From Rusavskia elegans (lineage: Eukaryota > Ascomycota > Lecanoromycetes > Teloschistales > Teloschistaceae), in assembly GCA_011316305.1 (NCBI GenBank), contig SAUG01000041.1, positions 1 to 64,000 of the forward strand: DNA of 64,000 bases, given 5' to 3'. The notes beneath the pieces are model-generated. The model saw only the letters and a program-made list of their open reading frames with translations, did not search any database and was not told the DNA's origin. A program made the position numbers and the translations under genes. Numbering within the stretch: the first letter of the stretch is position 1; each line of letters begins with the position of its first letter. This document shows positions 1-13,228 of the stretch, one piece after another.

Positions 1-134
1 GAAGCCCCTGATTATACCTAAATAGGCTTAGCGTGGTCTTAGCGAATCCTACTTTTCCTTTACCGATTCTCTTTATAGAACTTTTCTCTATAGCTATAAT
101 TATCTACCTATATACTGCTGCCTATATATTTATA
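1..134 (+). repeat. 5' LTR of left Copia element (may be cut by window edge)
   Basis: Aligns over its whole length with 5364-5498. This inner copy has many C-to-T/G-to-A changes relative to the 3' copy, for example TATATACTGC against TACATGCTGC near its end. Confidence 0.85.
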
Positions 135-3100
135 GTTATAAGCCCTATATCGTATACTACTATACGACTATTATTATTACTATTTAAATAATCTTTTATC
201 TAAAAAATAGTCGCCTTTAAAAATCGATTTACTATAATTTACCTAGGCGGATTCTATTATTAAAAATTTACTTTAATCTAAAAGTTTATCTATATAAGTA
301 ATTAAAAAATTAAAATCTTCGGCTATTACTTCTAGTAATTAGTAAAGAGCTATCGGAAGCTTTATATAAAAAACGGCTTAAAAAAAACCTTTTTACCTAA
401 ATAATCTTTTTTTTAATTTATTACTTTATTATAATATTATTATTATAAATAAACGCGAAGTTAAACTAATCCTATCTAAAGACTAGGACTAATAGCTTAC
501 TATCGTTAAAGCTAAAATAACAAGTCTATTCGTCTAGAATTTAATTAATTTATCGAAGAATAAAAAGCTTCCGTACTATATAAAACCTATAAAACCTAAA
601 CTAGCTATACTTCCGGCTAATACTTCTACCGAAGCTAAAATAGAAACGAAAAAGGTTTATAAAAATATAAAAAAGGATTATAAAGAAGAATACTTATTCT
701 AGAAATACTAATTTAAAGTTTTTACTAAAATAGTCGAATAAATCTATAATATAGTATCCGCTAGTAATATTGTTTTTATTTAAAATATCGAAGTTTATTT
801 CTAAGATTTTCTTTAAATATTTAAAGTCAGATTAGTACTAACGGACTTAATATAAATATTAAAGGTCGAATATTTCTATAAAAAAGTCTTAATAGGCTTT
901 ATTACTAAATAAAGCTATAAGATATCGCTCGATAACTATATCTAAATATATATAAAAGCTAAATATTTTAAAATAGTAGAAATTAAAGATTCTAGGCGAA
1001 TATACCGAGATTTCTTTTTCGCTATTTCGGGCCTTATACTAATCCTCGCCTAAATATATAAAATTTTATTTAATAAAGTTACTAATTATAAAATCTAATA
1101 CTTTAAATTTATTAAAAAGTTCTATAACTATATTAGATTATATAATATCAAGTATATAGTAGTATATTACTACGCTTTCGCCGCCGAAAAAGGTTCTTCT
1201 AGTAACGAAAATAATAAAAGTAAAAGTAAAAGTAAAAAAAAAAGGAAATCCTTTCTTTTAAAATTAAAGACCTATACTGCTGCTATATATCTATAGTTTT
1301 AAATATTAGTTTAGTAATTACTAGATTCTATATAACTATTTCGGCTTTAAATATTCTAAATAACTATCGAATTAGAAACCTAAAAAAAAAACTATAAAAG
1401 AAGTTCGCGATAAATTTAATAATAATATAGAAAAGAAGATTAAAATTAAAGTAAAAATAAATAGATTAATTAAATTCGCTAAACGAAAAAAAGAAAATAA
1501 AAATAAATCTTTTCGACTAATAATAGTAGAAGATAGTACGTTTACTATATTTCCTAGAAGTTTTACCGTCGACTTCTATCTTCGATTCTCCTAGATATTC
1601 GATAGGAGTTAAGTAATTAATATCTATAATAATATAATAGTCTACCGCTTTATTTATAAAAGAGATTATATAAATAAATTATATATAGTTTCTAGTAAAA
1701 GACCTATAGTAATTATCGCCTATAGTTAAATATCTATTACTATCGATTACTATTAATATAGTAAGCAGATTATAATTATAAACGTCGCCTATATTCTAGA
1801 ATTTATAATAAATTTAGTATCCGAGTTTTATTTTAAAAATAAAGGTAAACTTTTCCGCGATAGTAAAGGCCGCTATATAAAATAAATAAATTTAATAATC
1901 TTTATATATAAGAAAATTAGAGGTTATTATCTATTCTAAAATAATATAAATAGTTATAAAAATATAATACTAGTAATATTTACTACTTTAATAATTAGAT
2001 CCGGTATAATATATTAATAGTATTATCTATTTATTTACGCTGCTAATAAAGCTATATAGTATCTATTATAAATAGCTAAAGAGGTAAAAATTATAGATTA
2101 TATTAAAGCGTCTATAATAAATAAATATAAGACCTATACTAAATCTAAAGTTTATTAATTAATTTTTCGCTCGTATTATAAATTAGAAAATTCGGATAAG
2201 CTTTTCTATTATATTATCTACAATTTTATTCCTCTACTAGTTAGTTTTAATAAATATAAATAGGTTATATATATTATTTATACTAAAACGGATTTCTATA
2301 TAGTATTTATATATTATACTAAAAACGAGACGGTTTACTATATTAAAAAGATAATTAAAATTATTAAAATACGATATAAATATAAAATTATCTTCTTTAA
2401 ATCGGATAAAAAAAGAACGTTTTTAAATAAAAAATTTAAAAATCTTCTAATAAAGCTAGATATTATTTAGAAAGCTTTAGCGCCGGCGACTTCTAAATAG
2501 AATAAATATTCGGATTATCTAAATTATATCTTTATTATTAAAATAAAGATATTAACTATTATTTAAAGCCTACCGGAATATCTATTCCTTTAAATTATTA
2601 AAACCGCCGCCGTAATAATAAACTATATTTCTAAAAAGAAACTCGAATAGAAAACCGCTTATAAAATTATTATAGATAATTATTTTTATCTAAGCTATTT
2701 ACGTATATATAGCTATAAAGTCTATATATTAAATAAATATATTCCGCGTAAAAAAAAACTTTTTCTAAAAGTTTATACTGGTTATTTAGTAGAATATAAA
2801 AGTACTAATATCTATAGTATCTAGGTTTCTAGCTAGCGAAAGATAATTATAACCCGCGATATTATATTCGATAAGATCTAGTTCTACTTTTCTAGAAAAA
2901 TTAATATAGTTTAATTAAAAAAAGAGTTATTTATCTATAATATATTTAATATTTAATATATAGATCCTCCGAAAAAGGACCTAAATAGTAGTAGTAGTAG
3001 TAAAAATAAAGTTGTTATTATTTATAAACCTGTAAAGCGAAATTAAGAGTAATCTATAGAGAAACTAAATAATAAAAATAAAAAAAAAGAATATTCTTTC

Positions 3101-5363
3101 CTACCTTCCCTAAATCTTTCTACTATAGGAGGTAATAATTTATCTACCGTTAAAAATAACAATACTCTTTAAAATTCAGATAATAGAACAGTAACTAAGG
3201 CTATATATAATTTAAATAATATATATTTCGAAAGTAAAAATAATTTCTATAATACCGCCGAATAAATAATATTTAAATCTAAAAAGTCTCGATTTCGTTA
3301 TAAAGTAAAAAACGATAATATTATTCTTAAAAGGGTATTATACTATCGGAAAATAATTAAATAAAATAAAATAATAAAAGAAAAAAAGAGAAAAGGTTAA
3401 ATATATATAATAATACTATAGTAAATAATTAATAAAAAGCTAAAGGTATTTTATATAGTATTTAATATATATATTTCCACTCGATTATTTTATAAAAAAG
3501 ACTTACCGGTACTATAGAAGTTTAAATCTTTTCTACTAGATATAAAATATTATCGGGATTAATTCTTACCGGAACAAAAATACTAATAGAATATATTAAA
3601 ATATCCGTTTATAAAAGGCTTTTTTAAAGCTATTACTACCGAAATTAAAGCTTTTTAGATAAAGAAAACCTAGAAGGAAGTACCGTTTAATAAAATAATA
3701 AAGAATAATAAAACGGCGATCCTAACTATATAGATAACTAAAGCTATTTATTTAAATTCAAAGCTTATTTCTATACTAGAAGTAATTTAAAAAATACTAT
3801 AGCGAATATATATATAGTAGTATTAGCTATATATATCTTTCGAGTATTAATAGTAATAGTTATATTTTTCGGTTTCGAAACTTACTAATATAACGCTATT
3901 AACGCCTTTACTAATAGTAAAATTAATAAACCGATATATATTAAAGCTCTTTATAGGTAGATAGAACCTAAATTAATTTTATTATATCTACTTCGAGTAC
4001 TATATAGCTTTAAATAATCGCCTGCTTTATAGTATCGTTATCTTTCCGAAAACCTCGCTAAAATAGGATTCTAGGCCGTTTCCGGTACCGAGTATCTATT
4101 TATTAATTAGTATATATTATTCTTTTTTTTTATAGATAATATCGCTATTATATATAAAATAAGAAATAAAAACTATATTAAAGAATTCTAGGCGAAATTC
4201 TTTAAATAATATAATATAATATTTTAGTAAAATATCTTAGTTCCTAGATATTAGAATAATATATAATAGAAAAGCTCGTCGACTCTATATATACCAGGAT
4301 TTATATATTAATAAAATTATAAAAAATTACTATATTAATTTCTCTAATAATATATTTAAAATACCGCTAGTTAATATAAAAATCTTTAAAAAAAATCCCG
4401 ATTAGATAAAATTATAGTAAGTACTAGCCTACTAGTAATTTATTAGCTTAATTAACTTTAAAGTAGTTATAATATAAATAGATATCTTATTTACTATATT
4501 AAAGCTTTTAGAGTTTTTAGTAAATCTATCGGAGCGTTATTATATAGTAGTAATTCGAACTATATAGTATTTAGAATATATAAAATTCTATTCTATTATA
4601 TTTAATACGGAAGTAATAGATCCGAATATTACTTTTATTATTTTATTAGATATATTATTTACCGATAACCCGGATATTTGCTATAGTTCCTAAAAATATT
4701 ATTTTAAATTATTCGACGGTTTTATTAATTAGAAGGCTTTTAAATAGAAAATTATTATATTAAATTCTACCGAAGCCGAATTACTCGCTATATCTATAAT
4801 AGAAAAGGAATTTATCTAGTAAAATAGATTTTTTAAAAAGATTTTATTAGAACCGGCGTATACGCTATATATCTAAATAAATAATATATAAATAATCCGT
4901 AGCTTTAAAAATAATAATTTATAGTTTATATTAAAATTCTATTATATAGATATTTACCGCTATTAACTTCGCTAGAAAGTTAGAAATAGAAATATTAATA
5001 TTAAATATATAGCCTCCGTAGTAATTCTAGTAAATAGTTTTATAAAAGCTCTATCTATATTATATTATAAAAAATTTATTAAACTTTTAAAATTCTAGAA
5101 TATACCTCTAAATAAATAGTAAAATTATATTTCTAGTTCTAATAACTATAGTACCGCTAGTGCCTATAATTTAATTAATACTAGTCCGATTTATATAGAA
5201 GAAAAAGCTTTTAATAATATATAAAATTATCTAACAGGATTAAATTTATTATATATATTATAATAATCCTATAAAAATATAATAGTTTTTAAAAAGATTA
5301 TTATAATAGAGATAAAATTTAGTTAGATATATATTAATTAATAGGGTTAGATTACTAATTATA

Positions 5364-5498
5364 GAAAACCTTTAATTATACCTAAATAGGTTTAGTATTG
5401 TTTTAGCGAATCTTACTTTTCTTTTACCGATCCCCTCTATAGAACTCTTCTCTATAGCTATAATTATCTACCTACATGCTGCTGCCTACATGCTTACA
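5364..5498 (+). repeat. 3' LTR of left Copia element
   Basis: Partner of 1-134. Its last 40 bases keep CpA and TpG (ACATGCTGCTGCCTACATG) while the inner LTR has lost them, so RIP faded toward the junction with unique DNA. It ends in TTACA, the expected CA terminus. Confidence 0.85.
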
Positions 5499-6347
5499 GA
5501 TAAGGTTTCCTTCATCCGCAAGAATGAATTCCTAGGTGAGCTGGCTTTGATCGGTTCGACAGCTGAAGGATAAGTACACTCGGGCGTCGTCGCGCTTCAG
5601 CCTTCCAGGATATAAGAGGGTAAAATTGCCATTGGCTGGGTGATAAATAGGGTCTCGGGAAGGGTTTTTTTAGGCCTCTTGGGTGGCGATGATATCGTAT
5701 CGATTGAAGTATAGCTGGAGACCGAACGACATTTCTTGTCTTGCCAGATGTCTTGGAGATGCTAGAATACAAAGCATAGGTCGAGCAGAATCAGTACTAA
5801 GCCCATCTAGGCAATATCACTTGATCTTGGCGCGACCCGCGCGCCTCTGACTGGATAAAAAATCGAATCGAATCGAATTCAGATGTTCAATCTGCTCGGA
5901 AATCACTCCCACTATCACAAAGTGTCAAAGGTGTCGGATCACCTCATCAGCATGACTCAATCTGCGGTGAGTCGGTATGGAAATCCAATCGTGAACCCTT
6001 GTGAGAGGGTCAGCTTGTTTGCTGGGCCGTGTTATCTACCCTGGTACGAGCTATAACTATTTCGATCGATCAATGCTCATGTCCAAGAATGGACGACTGG
6101 ACGTGCCAGCTTGGCCCCCATCTTCTCATTACATATCCTGCCAGGCCAGTGCCAGGTATTCAAGATATCGCCCGCTGCTTTTCCTAGGTTGACGTAGCTT
6201 AGTACGCATATTCCACTTCATCAGATCCTTGCATACATCCACCACAAAACCCGTGGCTTGACGCACAAGGCTCCCTCGCTCCTTGCTTATAATCATAACA
6301 CATACAGATCTCATACTTGGCTAACCGCGAGACCTTCTATTGGTGTC
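5499..6347. other. Spacer between Copia LTR and F-box-like pseudogene
   Basis: GC-balanced, unmutated DNA. Short open frames of 60-90 codons exist on both strands, but none shows a recognisable motif or codon pattern. It probably holds the former promoter of the pseudogene that starts at 6348. Confidence 0.5.
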
Positions 6348-8148
6348 ATGGTTTTTCGTGGATGGCGGGTCCGGCGTTTTCGGAAGCGCTACTACAATGA
6401 TAACCTATTGCTCCGTGAATTAGCCAGCGAAATTCCGAAAGATGATGATGCTATCAAGCTTGGCTCGAAGCTGAGCGTCAGAAGCTGCCTCAAGGGAAGC
6501 CGAATTTGACAAATCCCTGGAGATCGGCCCTGATTTCCAGCCAGAAGGGTAAAACTTCGAATATCACACGCCATCCTGGTTTGCTCCCCCCAAGGATGAC
6601 TGCCATGACACCTATATCCTAGACCTAGACCGCGATGTATTCAGCTTCGTCAACGGTGCCCATCTCAAGCTTGACCGCGTCCCACACATCAATTGGATTG
6701 AGGCGCTTTTCGAAGAGGGTCCCTTCGGCGATATGATTTTCGTACCGAGCCTAGTACCAGGAGGCGCCACTATGACCCTTGTAGCTCCTCCAGCAGTCCC
6801 GGACAGTGAGGATGCAGGGTCAAGTGGGCATGATCTCGAATACACGGCAAGTGCACACCTTTACTATCCCTTTTGATATGCTAATTGGTCACTGAGAATA
6901 CTACAACTTCTTATACCCTCGTCAAGCCTAAGAAACTTGCGGACATGCCGTTGCGCCACCGCCATGGCCCTGCCTGGCGCTCGATGATTTTTTCCACCTG
7001 GTCCAAATCCATGCAAGAGACGCTCGAGGCTACACTTCTCCAGTGGTCTCCTGCAGATTTCCCATTCCGCGAAATTGCTTTCGCCGTCTTGTGCCTAGCA
7101 TCCGGGTAAAAGAATCTCGCACTCTTGGGATACATAGAACGGGAATCCAACACTCACGGCCTGTGGGAACCCAAGGGTGAGTCTTCAGAAGAGTCCGAAT
7201 TCATTGCTTATCTAGCCGCCGGGACTCATCTCAAGGACCTTCCACCAGTTTCTGCACCAGTACAGACAACCTACTGGCTGGATGGTGTGATCCTACGTCT
7301 TGCTTCTCAATTGTATCATGCCCATGTTTTGGACGCTCAAATCTCGTTCATTGTCAGCTACTGCGGCAAGAATCACGCTGGGAAGACTGTTGACGCTATC
7401 TTGATATCGATCGAGCATGTCATATTACTCAGGATCACACCCAACGCGAACCTTCAGCGTTCGGCTCTACTGACGCTTTTCAACGTCCCAAACCACCTCA
7501 GTATGGATGTCATGGACCCATACCACACTTCGTATCTGGAGATGCTTGGAAATCAAGAACAGAGAGAGGAGGAGAGAGCGAAGTTTTGGAAAAAGCCATT
7601 ACGCGAGCTCATGAACCGTCCCCGTCACGTTCCCCTTGAAGGTGATGAGGATTTTAGATTGCTGTTGCGTGCTACCAAAATTGGAGCGGAAGGAGACCCG
7701 TCTTCAACCTTCTTCGCTTTGTGTCACCTCTTTGACGCTGCTGCTAGACGCCGAATACCAGTGGCCGATGGCCTCGGCTGTCGCCTCCCAAACGAAGTCA
7801 CGGCTGTAATTCTATCCTACGTCACCGACATGGATACAAGATCCAATTGCATGGAGGTTTCAAGTATGTTTCGGGCCGTGTGCCGAAAAGTACCTATTCG
7901 CGGATAAGATGATTCTCGAGCCACATAAGGCGGGGGAGTCCAGAGCAGACCCTGATGAAGCGTGGAAGCGATGGAACCTTCACGATGTTGCTACTGGGCA
8001 AAGTTCATCGGTCAAAGTCACGTGGGATTTCTGTGAGTGGAAAAGTAAGCACAGTTGGATGGTGACAATTGACTCTGGCCGGAACAGAAAAAAGTCTGTT
8101 GTCAGGTGTACTGTGTCAGATGTTCTCAGATACGCTCTGATCCGGTGA
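6348..8148 (+). pseudogene. Decayed F-box-like fungal protein gene of unknown function
   Basis: Translating in shifting frames gives pieces of one protein. It opens with M-V-F-R-G-W-R-V-R-R-F at 6348. W-L-E-A-E-R-Q-K follows at 6461 in another frame, then D-L-D-R-D-V-F-S-F-V-N-G-A-H-L-K-L-D from about 6620 in a third frame. A long stretch 6885-7907 ends with L-P-N-E-V-T-A-V-I-L-S-Y and V-S-S-M-F-R-A-V-C, an F-box-like helix pattern, and a C-terminal tail runs at 7882-8148. This order matches an uncharacterised fungal family that starts with M-x-F-R-x-W-R. Damage: frameshifts near 6458, between 6500 and 6550, and near 7880, plus an in-frame TAA at 7107-7109. A normal intron may sit near 6851-6896, but introns cannot explain the other breaks. 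I read it as a true pseudogene. Confidence 0.75.
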
Positions 8149-9174
8149 TTGCTAGTATCAGTCCACTTCCGTATTGTATTACTAGTAGACTACAATGACA
8201 CTCACGAGGTCAAGCCTCCGTGGTCAATCGATTATTCGGTTCGAAGTTGGCCTCCGCACGTGCGATTCCTGCGCTGTCAATGGAGCTTATGTGGAAGGGC
8301 AGAGGACTAAATCGCAACGTGAAACTCGGGTGCTCTTAATTCCAATACTAGGGTATGCTTGATTCCAATTGATCGCCCCACGAAATCCACCTATATTGCC
8401 TTTCATGCCAAAGCCGCTCACTTTGGTAGCAGCCGGCACCAGGCCGGTTTGGTTAGTGAATAGCACGCGACTCACACGACCAGAGGATAGTATTACTTTA
8501 CGCCAAGGCACTCTTGTAGATTGGAAGTATGCTTCAGTTTCAGGAAGTCCCTCTTCGAGACATATAAGAAGCTAAAAACCTCATTCTTCCTTATAGCTTT
8601 ATTGGACCCGTACCAGGAGACTACCCAAGCGAACTCTGCCACACGATCTTGAAGCGATTTTTGCAATTATACTGTACAGCAACCCGAAGCAGACGCAACG
8701 ATTGGCGTAGCGTGCCGACGGCATGTGATTTATTCTTCTCGGTAGCGAAGCCTTGGGCGGTCCCAAAACCTCGTGGTTCTGTATTTCCGAAGTCTTTCAA
8801 GAAAGGAAGAAAATACTGGTATACTTAAGCCTTACTCTTCTAGATCCTAACAGATTCAAAACCATGTGGGAAGAGATGTAAATGGTGATCTATGAGAACG
8901 CTGATAATCGTCCGAAATACAATAACTACAATTAGCATATCACTAGATGTCGGAAGGTGATACACCAAAGCAGGATGTCAAGGCCGAGGTGATACAACAC
9001 ACGCATATTACTTTGGGTACAAGAGTGGTTGGTAAGATGTGCGATCATTCCCGCTATCGCTCAAATGCTAGGTAGCTACTATTCACTCTGGTCGATAGTC
9101 TTAGCGGACTTCTTGATGAGGTCGGGCCAAAGCACAGAAACGAGACTGGCGCGAGACAGGCAGACACGCAGCCT
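8149..9174. other. Spacer without supported gene
   Basis: About 1 kb of ordinary composition. A short frame starts at 8947 and runs into a possible GTAAG donor, but its 29 residues match nothing I recognise. No repeat or RNA structure is seen. Confidence 0.4.
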
Positions 9175-10100
9175 TCACCAAGGAGAATTAGACCCATCAT
9201 ACTGGGTTTTTCCCTCAGCTTTCTCCCAGCCCTTGATGAGGACCTTTGGGAACTGCCCATTCAGTTCCTGTCCCGGTCGGAAAATTATATCCAGTGAAGC
9301 CTTGGCGCCTTCCTCGGCGGTCAAATCTGCCATTTCGCCGCCACCTAGATCGGTTTTTCATCCACTGAACAATAATGTCAGTATTGTGTGTTGTGGAGAA
9401 GAGGGGGAAAGACACATACACCCAGGCTGAGTGCCATGAATGTGAAACCTTCCTTTTCGTAATCGAGAGCATACTGAACGGTCATGGAATTCATGGCTGC
9501 TTTGGAGATCTTGTAGGCTGGAGCGGGAAGGTAATGCGCAGAACGAGATAGCTTGATGGAGCCCAGCGTGGTTGAATTTGCTTTTGTTAGAGCTGAGAAG
9601 GGACAAGGGAGGTTTTGTCGTCTTACATATTGGCAACTTTCTTCTGGGTGCCCTTCTATAGAAGTGGGAGGAATGTTCTGGTCACCCAGTGGACGCCAAG
9701 GACGTTGATAGTGAAGCTTTCCGCGAGATTTTCCCTGAGTACGTCAGCCGATCGATCTTTTGACACGTTTGGGTGAAGAGAGGGCCACATTGATTTGACT
9801 CCGTCAGCGGCGTATTGGCATACTCTAGCATTGTAGATCAACACATCGAGTCCGTTGCCTTCTAAGTTTGCTTCGACTTCGGCGGCGGCTTGCTCGATGG
9901 ATGCTCCGTTGGTGACGTCGAGTTGAACAACAACGACTCGACCAGATGACTTCTTGGCAAGCTCTTGTAAAGCGGGGCATCTCCTCGTGCAATCGCAAAG
10001 ATTTGGTGAACTCCGAGGCTGGTAGGGAAGCAAGGCGGTGGGCAAGTGCGAGCCCAAAGCCTCTGGAGGCGCCGGTGATGAGACACGGGTGATGAGACAC
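9175..10100 (-). pseudogene. Short-chain dehydrogenase/reductase (SDR) pseudogene
   Basis: Minus-strand pieces rebuild a classical SDR of the C-factor/sniffer-like type. The N-terminal cofactor loop T-G-A-S-R-G-F-G lies at about 10060-10085. L-D-V-L-I-Y-N-A-R stands where the family has N-N-A-G (near 9845). The active-site region has L-G-S and Y-K-I-S-K (about 9490-9580), and the C-terminal part L-G-G-G-E-M-A-D-L-T-A-E-E-G-A-K follows, with TGA at 9175. Two introns are likely: 9771-9718 with a CTGAC branch point, and 9419-9365. Breaks: two frameshifts inside 9960-10040, and an extra A in an A-run at 9350-9362 that throws the last exon out of frame. The degenerate N-N-A-G motif also argues for loss of function. 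Family substrates range from polyketides to small ketones; none can be assigned. Confidence 0.85.
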
Positions 10101-11363
10101 GAAGCCATTATACTTGTGATAGTCAAAGACAAATGGCGTTGTGGAGTCTGTTACTTGGTCCCGGGGCGAAGAAAGCGTATTCCGTTATCGCACCGGACAT
10201 AAGCATCCGGGCTAACGATCATCAGCCTTGTATGTTGAGGATATCGGCCGACCTTCGATTCGGATTCTTTTCCCGTCCACTCCCGTACCGCAAGCCCTCA
10301 TGTATCCTCACGTAACAACCAACCCAGACGCAACCCCCGCGCTTTGACGACCGTCAATTCTTCCCTCATTGCTTGTGCATGACCCTTTCAAGCGGGGTGG
10401 TGGCAGTCAGATGGTCTTGGAAAGGTGTTTCATCTAATATCTTATCAGAGTCAGCTTGTGACGGTTGCTCACTGGCAAATTTAAAGTCCTGGTAGATCTG
10501 CCGCGCTACACCTTTTCAGACTAGGCCCGTAGGGCTAGCTCTGGGCTTGGCATTAGGCCTACGAAGTATTTCGAGGGTCGGTCGTATTTAAAATTGCTGC
10601 GCTAAATATGGCCTACAACTTTATACAAATATATTATTAAATAATTATAAATCTAAAAACGGTGGTTCTATAACGTCTTTGAATTTAAAGGATATTTGTA
10701 ATATATATAGTTGAATTCGTATATTGATAGTAACCGAACGATTTATAATATAAAATCTTTATAGACTTTTAGACTATTTTTTAAATTTTTACTATTTAGA
10801 TTTTAGTAGATTTTATTATAACTTGAGCAAGTAATAAACTATATAAATTGAGTCGTTCTATAGTAAAAGCGTCGGTTTACTTAGTAAAATAGCGGGATAC
10901 CAGTAATTCTGAATTTCTTCGTTTATATTATCTCGATCATCATTATAGTAAATCATACATCGAACAAAGCGCCTCAACAGACAGTTATAACGCCTAAACC
11001 AATGTTCTCGACCCAGCTAGCGTCAACAGAAATTCACCAAAATCTTTTCTTCAGCTTTTCATCACTACCGCAACTTCCTCCTCTTTTTCTACTTCCACAT
11101 TGCTATCATCCTCAGCATCATTCATAGATCATACTCAATCACAATTACTGTACATTCCATTCACAGCTCAAGTATAGAAATCCTGCAGCAGCCGATGATG
11201 TCGTTCAAACGATATTTCTTTACATGCATACTTCTGGGGTTGGTAAATCGACTGTTCAAACTCATAAGAGCGGCTTCTGCTTGTAGTCGTATGCCAGATC
11301 GAACCTTCCACCTCACAGTCTCCAGAGGCTGCACCGAATTATCCAAGATCGAGCCGCTAGAAT
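10101..11363. other. Spacer with AT-rich core
   Basis: From about 10580 to 10960 the DNA becomes AT-rich with few CpA/TpG, like the RIP blocks, but I find no LTR or coding motif there. It may be a short relic or a RIP-leaked segment. The flanks are ordinary and show no convincing gene. Confidence 0.4.
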
Positions 11364-11955
11364 TTACTGAATACCAATATCCGGACCATATAGTTCTTCG
11401 AAATAGCTTATCCCAGCAAGCCTGTGAAGACTTGGTGAAAGCCAATCTCGATCGCGAACCTCTACCTGACCCAGGCTGTCCTGGTTTACTTGTGGTAGCT
11501 CCGCTAGCTGAGCTCTGCTATGATCTTCCTCTTTGGTAGTGACCCTATCGAGTTCAGCCAGTTTGATCAGAAGTTCGCAAATATCCAGTTCAACTTTTTC
11601 CCAAACTGTCTCAAGGTGTTCCTTTTCGAAAGCCGCTTTCAACAGCGACAATTCCTGTTCGTTAATCATAGACACAAAGAAATTAGCCAAATGTGACGTC
11701 TGCAGAAGTTCTGAATCTTTGTTCGAACATTCAAGAAACTTTCTGCGCTTCGTTCCATCTGGAAAGGCCCTCTTGGGCCGAAGCCCGCCAGACGCCAACG
11801 AGTTTTCTTCTCTCCAAAGGATCAGAAACGCTACTAACCAGACAGATACGTCTGAACTGCAACAGGCCCTCACGCTGAATCTCCTGGGGCAAAACAGGTG
11901 ATCCAGGCGCACGGACGCGCGCGGTATTCATCAGAGATGAAAAAGGGCCTGCCAT
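11364..11955 (-). pseudogene. Unknown protein gene, probably frameshifted
   Basis: Two overlapping minus-strand frames look like halves of one protein. The first starts with ATG at 11955 (M-A-G-P-F-S-S-L-M) and runs through S-R-W-N-E-A-Q-K to 11731. The second continues with F-L-E-C-S-N-K-D-S-E and a helical, charged stretch (I-N-E-Q-E-L-S-L-L-K-A-A-F-E-K-E) to the stop at 11364. The switch lies near 11735-11760 and is too small for an intron. No domain, signal peptide or membrane segment is recognised. Alternatively the longer frame alone (up to 11912) is the gene. The coding nature is an inference from residue composition, and the function is unknown. Confidence 0.4.
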
Positions 11956-12388
11956 ATGTGTTATATGTAGGTTTACAATCGGTAAACAATGAGAGGCCAG
12001 AAAGATGTCCTGTAGAGTTGTAATAAAGTTGCGTCACTATTTAGTTAATTTTGGGTTTGGTTTTGGTGCCCGGTAAATCAGTGGTTCGATAAGCAAATCA
12101 AGCGTTGGTATACCAGTATCGAATACACGGTAGCAGAACTTGTAACCCAGTTCAATTGACGCAAATAACGGTTCCTTGGAATTTCAATTCAAATTTGCTC
12201 AGCAATGTGAGTTGCGTTACTATATTCTGATAGTCTGCTGGTACTGACGACTCTGTGATATAACTATCCATGTTGGACAGGGACTTATCCAAGATAACAA
12301 TCAGATCTTTGAGAGCTGGGTATAGCCGCAGGTTCCCATATTCTCCCCTGCAAGCCCCTCATGTAGCAACTCTCCCCCCATAGTAAGT
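11956..12388. other. Spacer, nothing recognised
   Basis: Region between two minus-strand genes. No motif, repeat or RNA structure stands out. It should contain the promoter of the gene ending at 11364 and the 3' end of the one stopping at 12389. Confidence 0.4.
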
Positions 12389-13228
12389 TCACGCGTTTGA
12401 CCCCGCCTCAAAATTCGCAAAGCTGGCTTTCGCATCGACCTGCCCTAGATCGAGGTTTCCCATAGACGCCGAGAAATTGGTCCAGGCTGCATTGACAAGA
12501 TCTGCTTGCGATTTGCCGGCCGTATTCTCGCCAAGGGAAGATAGGATCTCGGCCAAGGAGCTGACGGGTACTTGCGAGAAGGCGTTGCGGACTTGGTCCG
12601 GCGTCAAAGGGGTGGAGGAGATCCTGTTTGGTGGTGGGGGAGGTGGGGGAGGGGGAGGAGGCGGTGGATCTTCGGGCTGGGGGTTGCAGTATCGTTGTTC
12701 GGGAGCATCTTCGCAGGGGAGAAGACCTGTGTATATTGCATCGTGATCAGTAAGCAATTCCATGAAATCTTTCTTCCTATCTGATGATATCTGCAAATGG
12801 AAGTTTGTCACTTACGGCGGCGATGCACGACCTTCAATATACTGCTCTTCTTCTCCTCGTTCTGCTGCTCTACATCGCGCTTCCAGAACTTGATATATTT
12901 CGCGGAGCAGACGTAGGCGCCACAACCGTTGTTGCAGGTCGTGAACAGGCCGTTTAGATGCTCGCTCTCCTTCGGCGGGAGCGTGGGTAGGCACGCATCC
13001 AGGCTGCCCGGGGCTAGGCATTGGCAGAGACGCTTCTCGCCTGTCCAGCATTGGCCGCCGTTACCGCTGCCAGACAGCCCATGAACGGGGCTCTACCGTT
13101 CCAGTAATTTTGACAGCGTTGGGCAGCTGTGGGGTTGAGGGGTCAGCGAGCTTGAATGGGACTGGAAGAGGAGGTATATTACCAGTGAGGGTCAAAAGAG
13201 CGAGAAGGAGAAGTAGATTGCGTGCCAT
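12389..13228 (-). pseudogene. Secreted Cys-rich protein with poly-Pro hinge, one frameshift
   Basis: Exon 1 (13228-13183) encodes a signal peptide, M-A-R-N-L-L-L-L-L-A-L-L-T-L-T. Intron 13182-13127 has a CTGAC branch point. Exon 2 (13126-12816) continues with A-Q-R-C-Q-N-Y-W-N-G and then, in another frame, Q-C-W-T-G-E-K-R-L-C-Q-C and T-T-C-N-N-G-C-G-A-Y-V-C. Intron 12815-12727 follows. Exon 3 (12726-12389) has two more Cys, a run of 13 Pro, and an Ala/Asn-rich tail ending at TGA. The shift inside exon 2 (about 13065-13085) has no room for an intron, so the allele is broken or carries a sequence error. The make-up resembles fungal small secreted proteins that pair a Cys-rich head with a flexible tail. 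No function is known. Confidence 0.7.

Larger units (their letters stand above)
1..5498 (+). mobile_element. RIP-degraded Ty1/Copia LTR retrotransposon
   Basis: Direct terminal repeats at 1-134 and 5364-5498 bound about 5.2 kb with no reading frame of 60 codons. Broken Copia motifs are visible on the plus strand. A reverse-transcriptase signature decayed to F-I-D-N-I-A-I-I lies near 4130, and the RNase H block L-N-S-T-E-A-E-L-L-A lies near 4765-4795, so the element reads left to right. CpA and TpG are almost absent while TpA is abundant, the RIP pattern. The 5' LTR probably starts just outside the window, so its target duplication cannot be checked. The element must be inactive. It borders gene island I abruptly at 5498. 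Confidence 0.9.

Noticed and set aside
8947..9033. Short start M-S-E-G-D-T-P-K-Q-D-V-K-A-E considered as a SUMO-like first exon
   Set aside because: No ubiquitin-fold exons follow in any frame.
12477..12784. Plus-strand Gly-rich and Trp/Gly-rich frames
   Set aside because: Reverse-complement reading of the poly-Pro hinge of the minus-strand secreted-protein gene.
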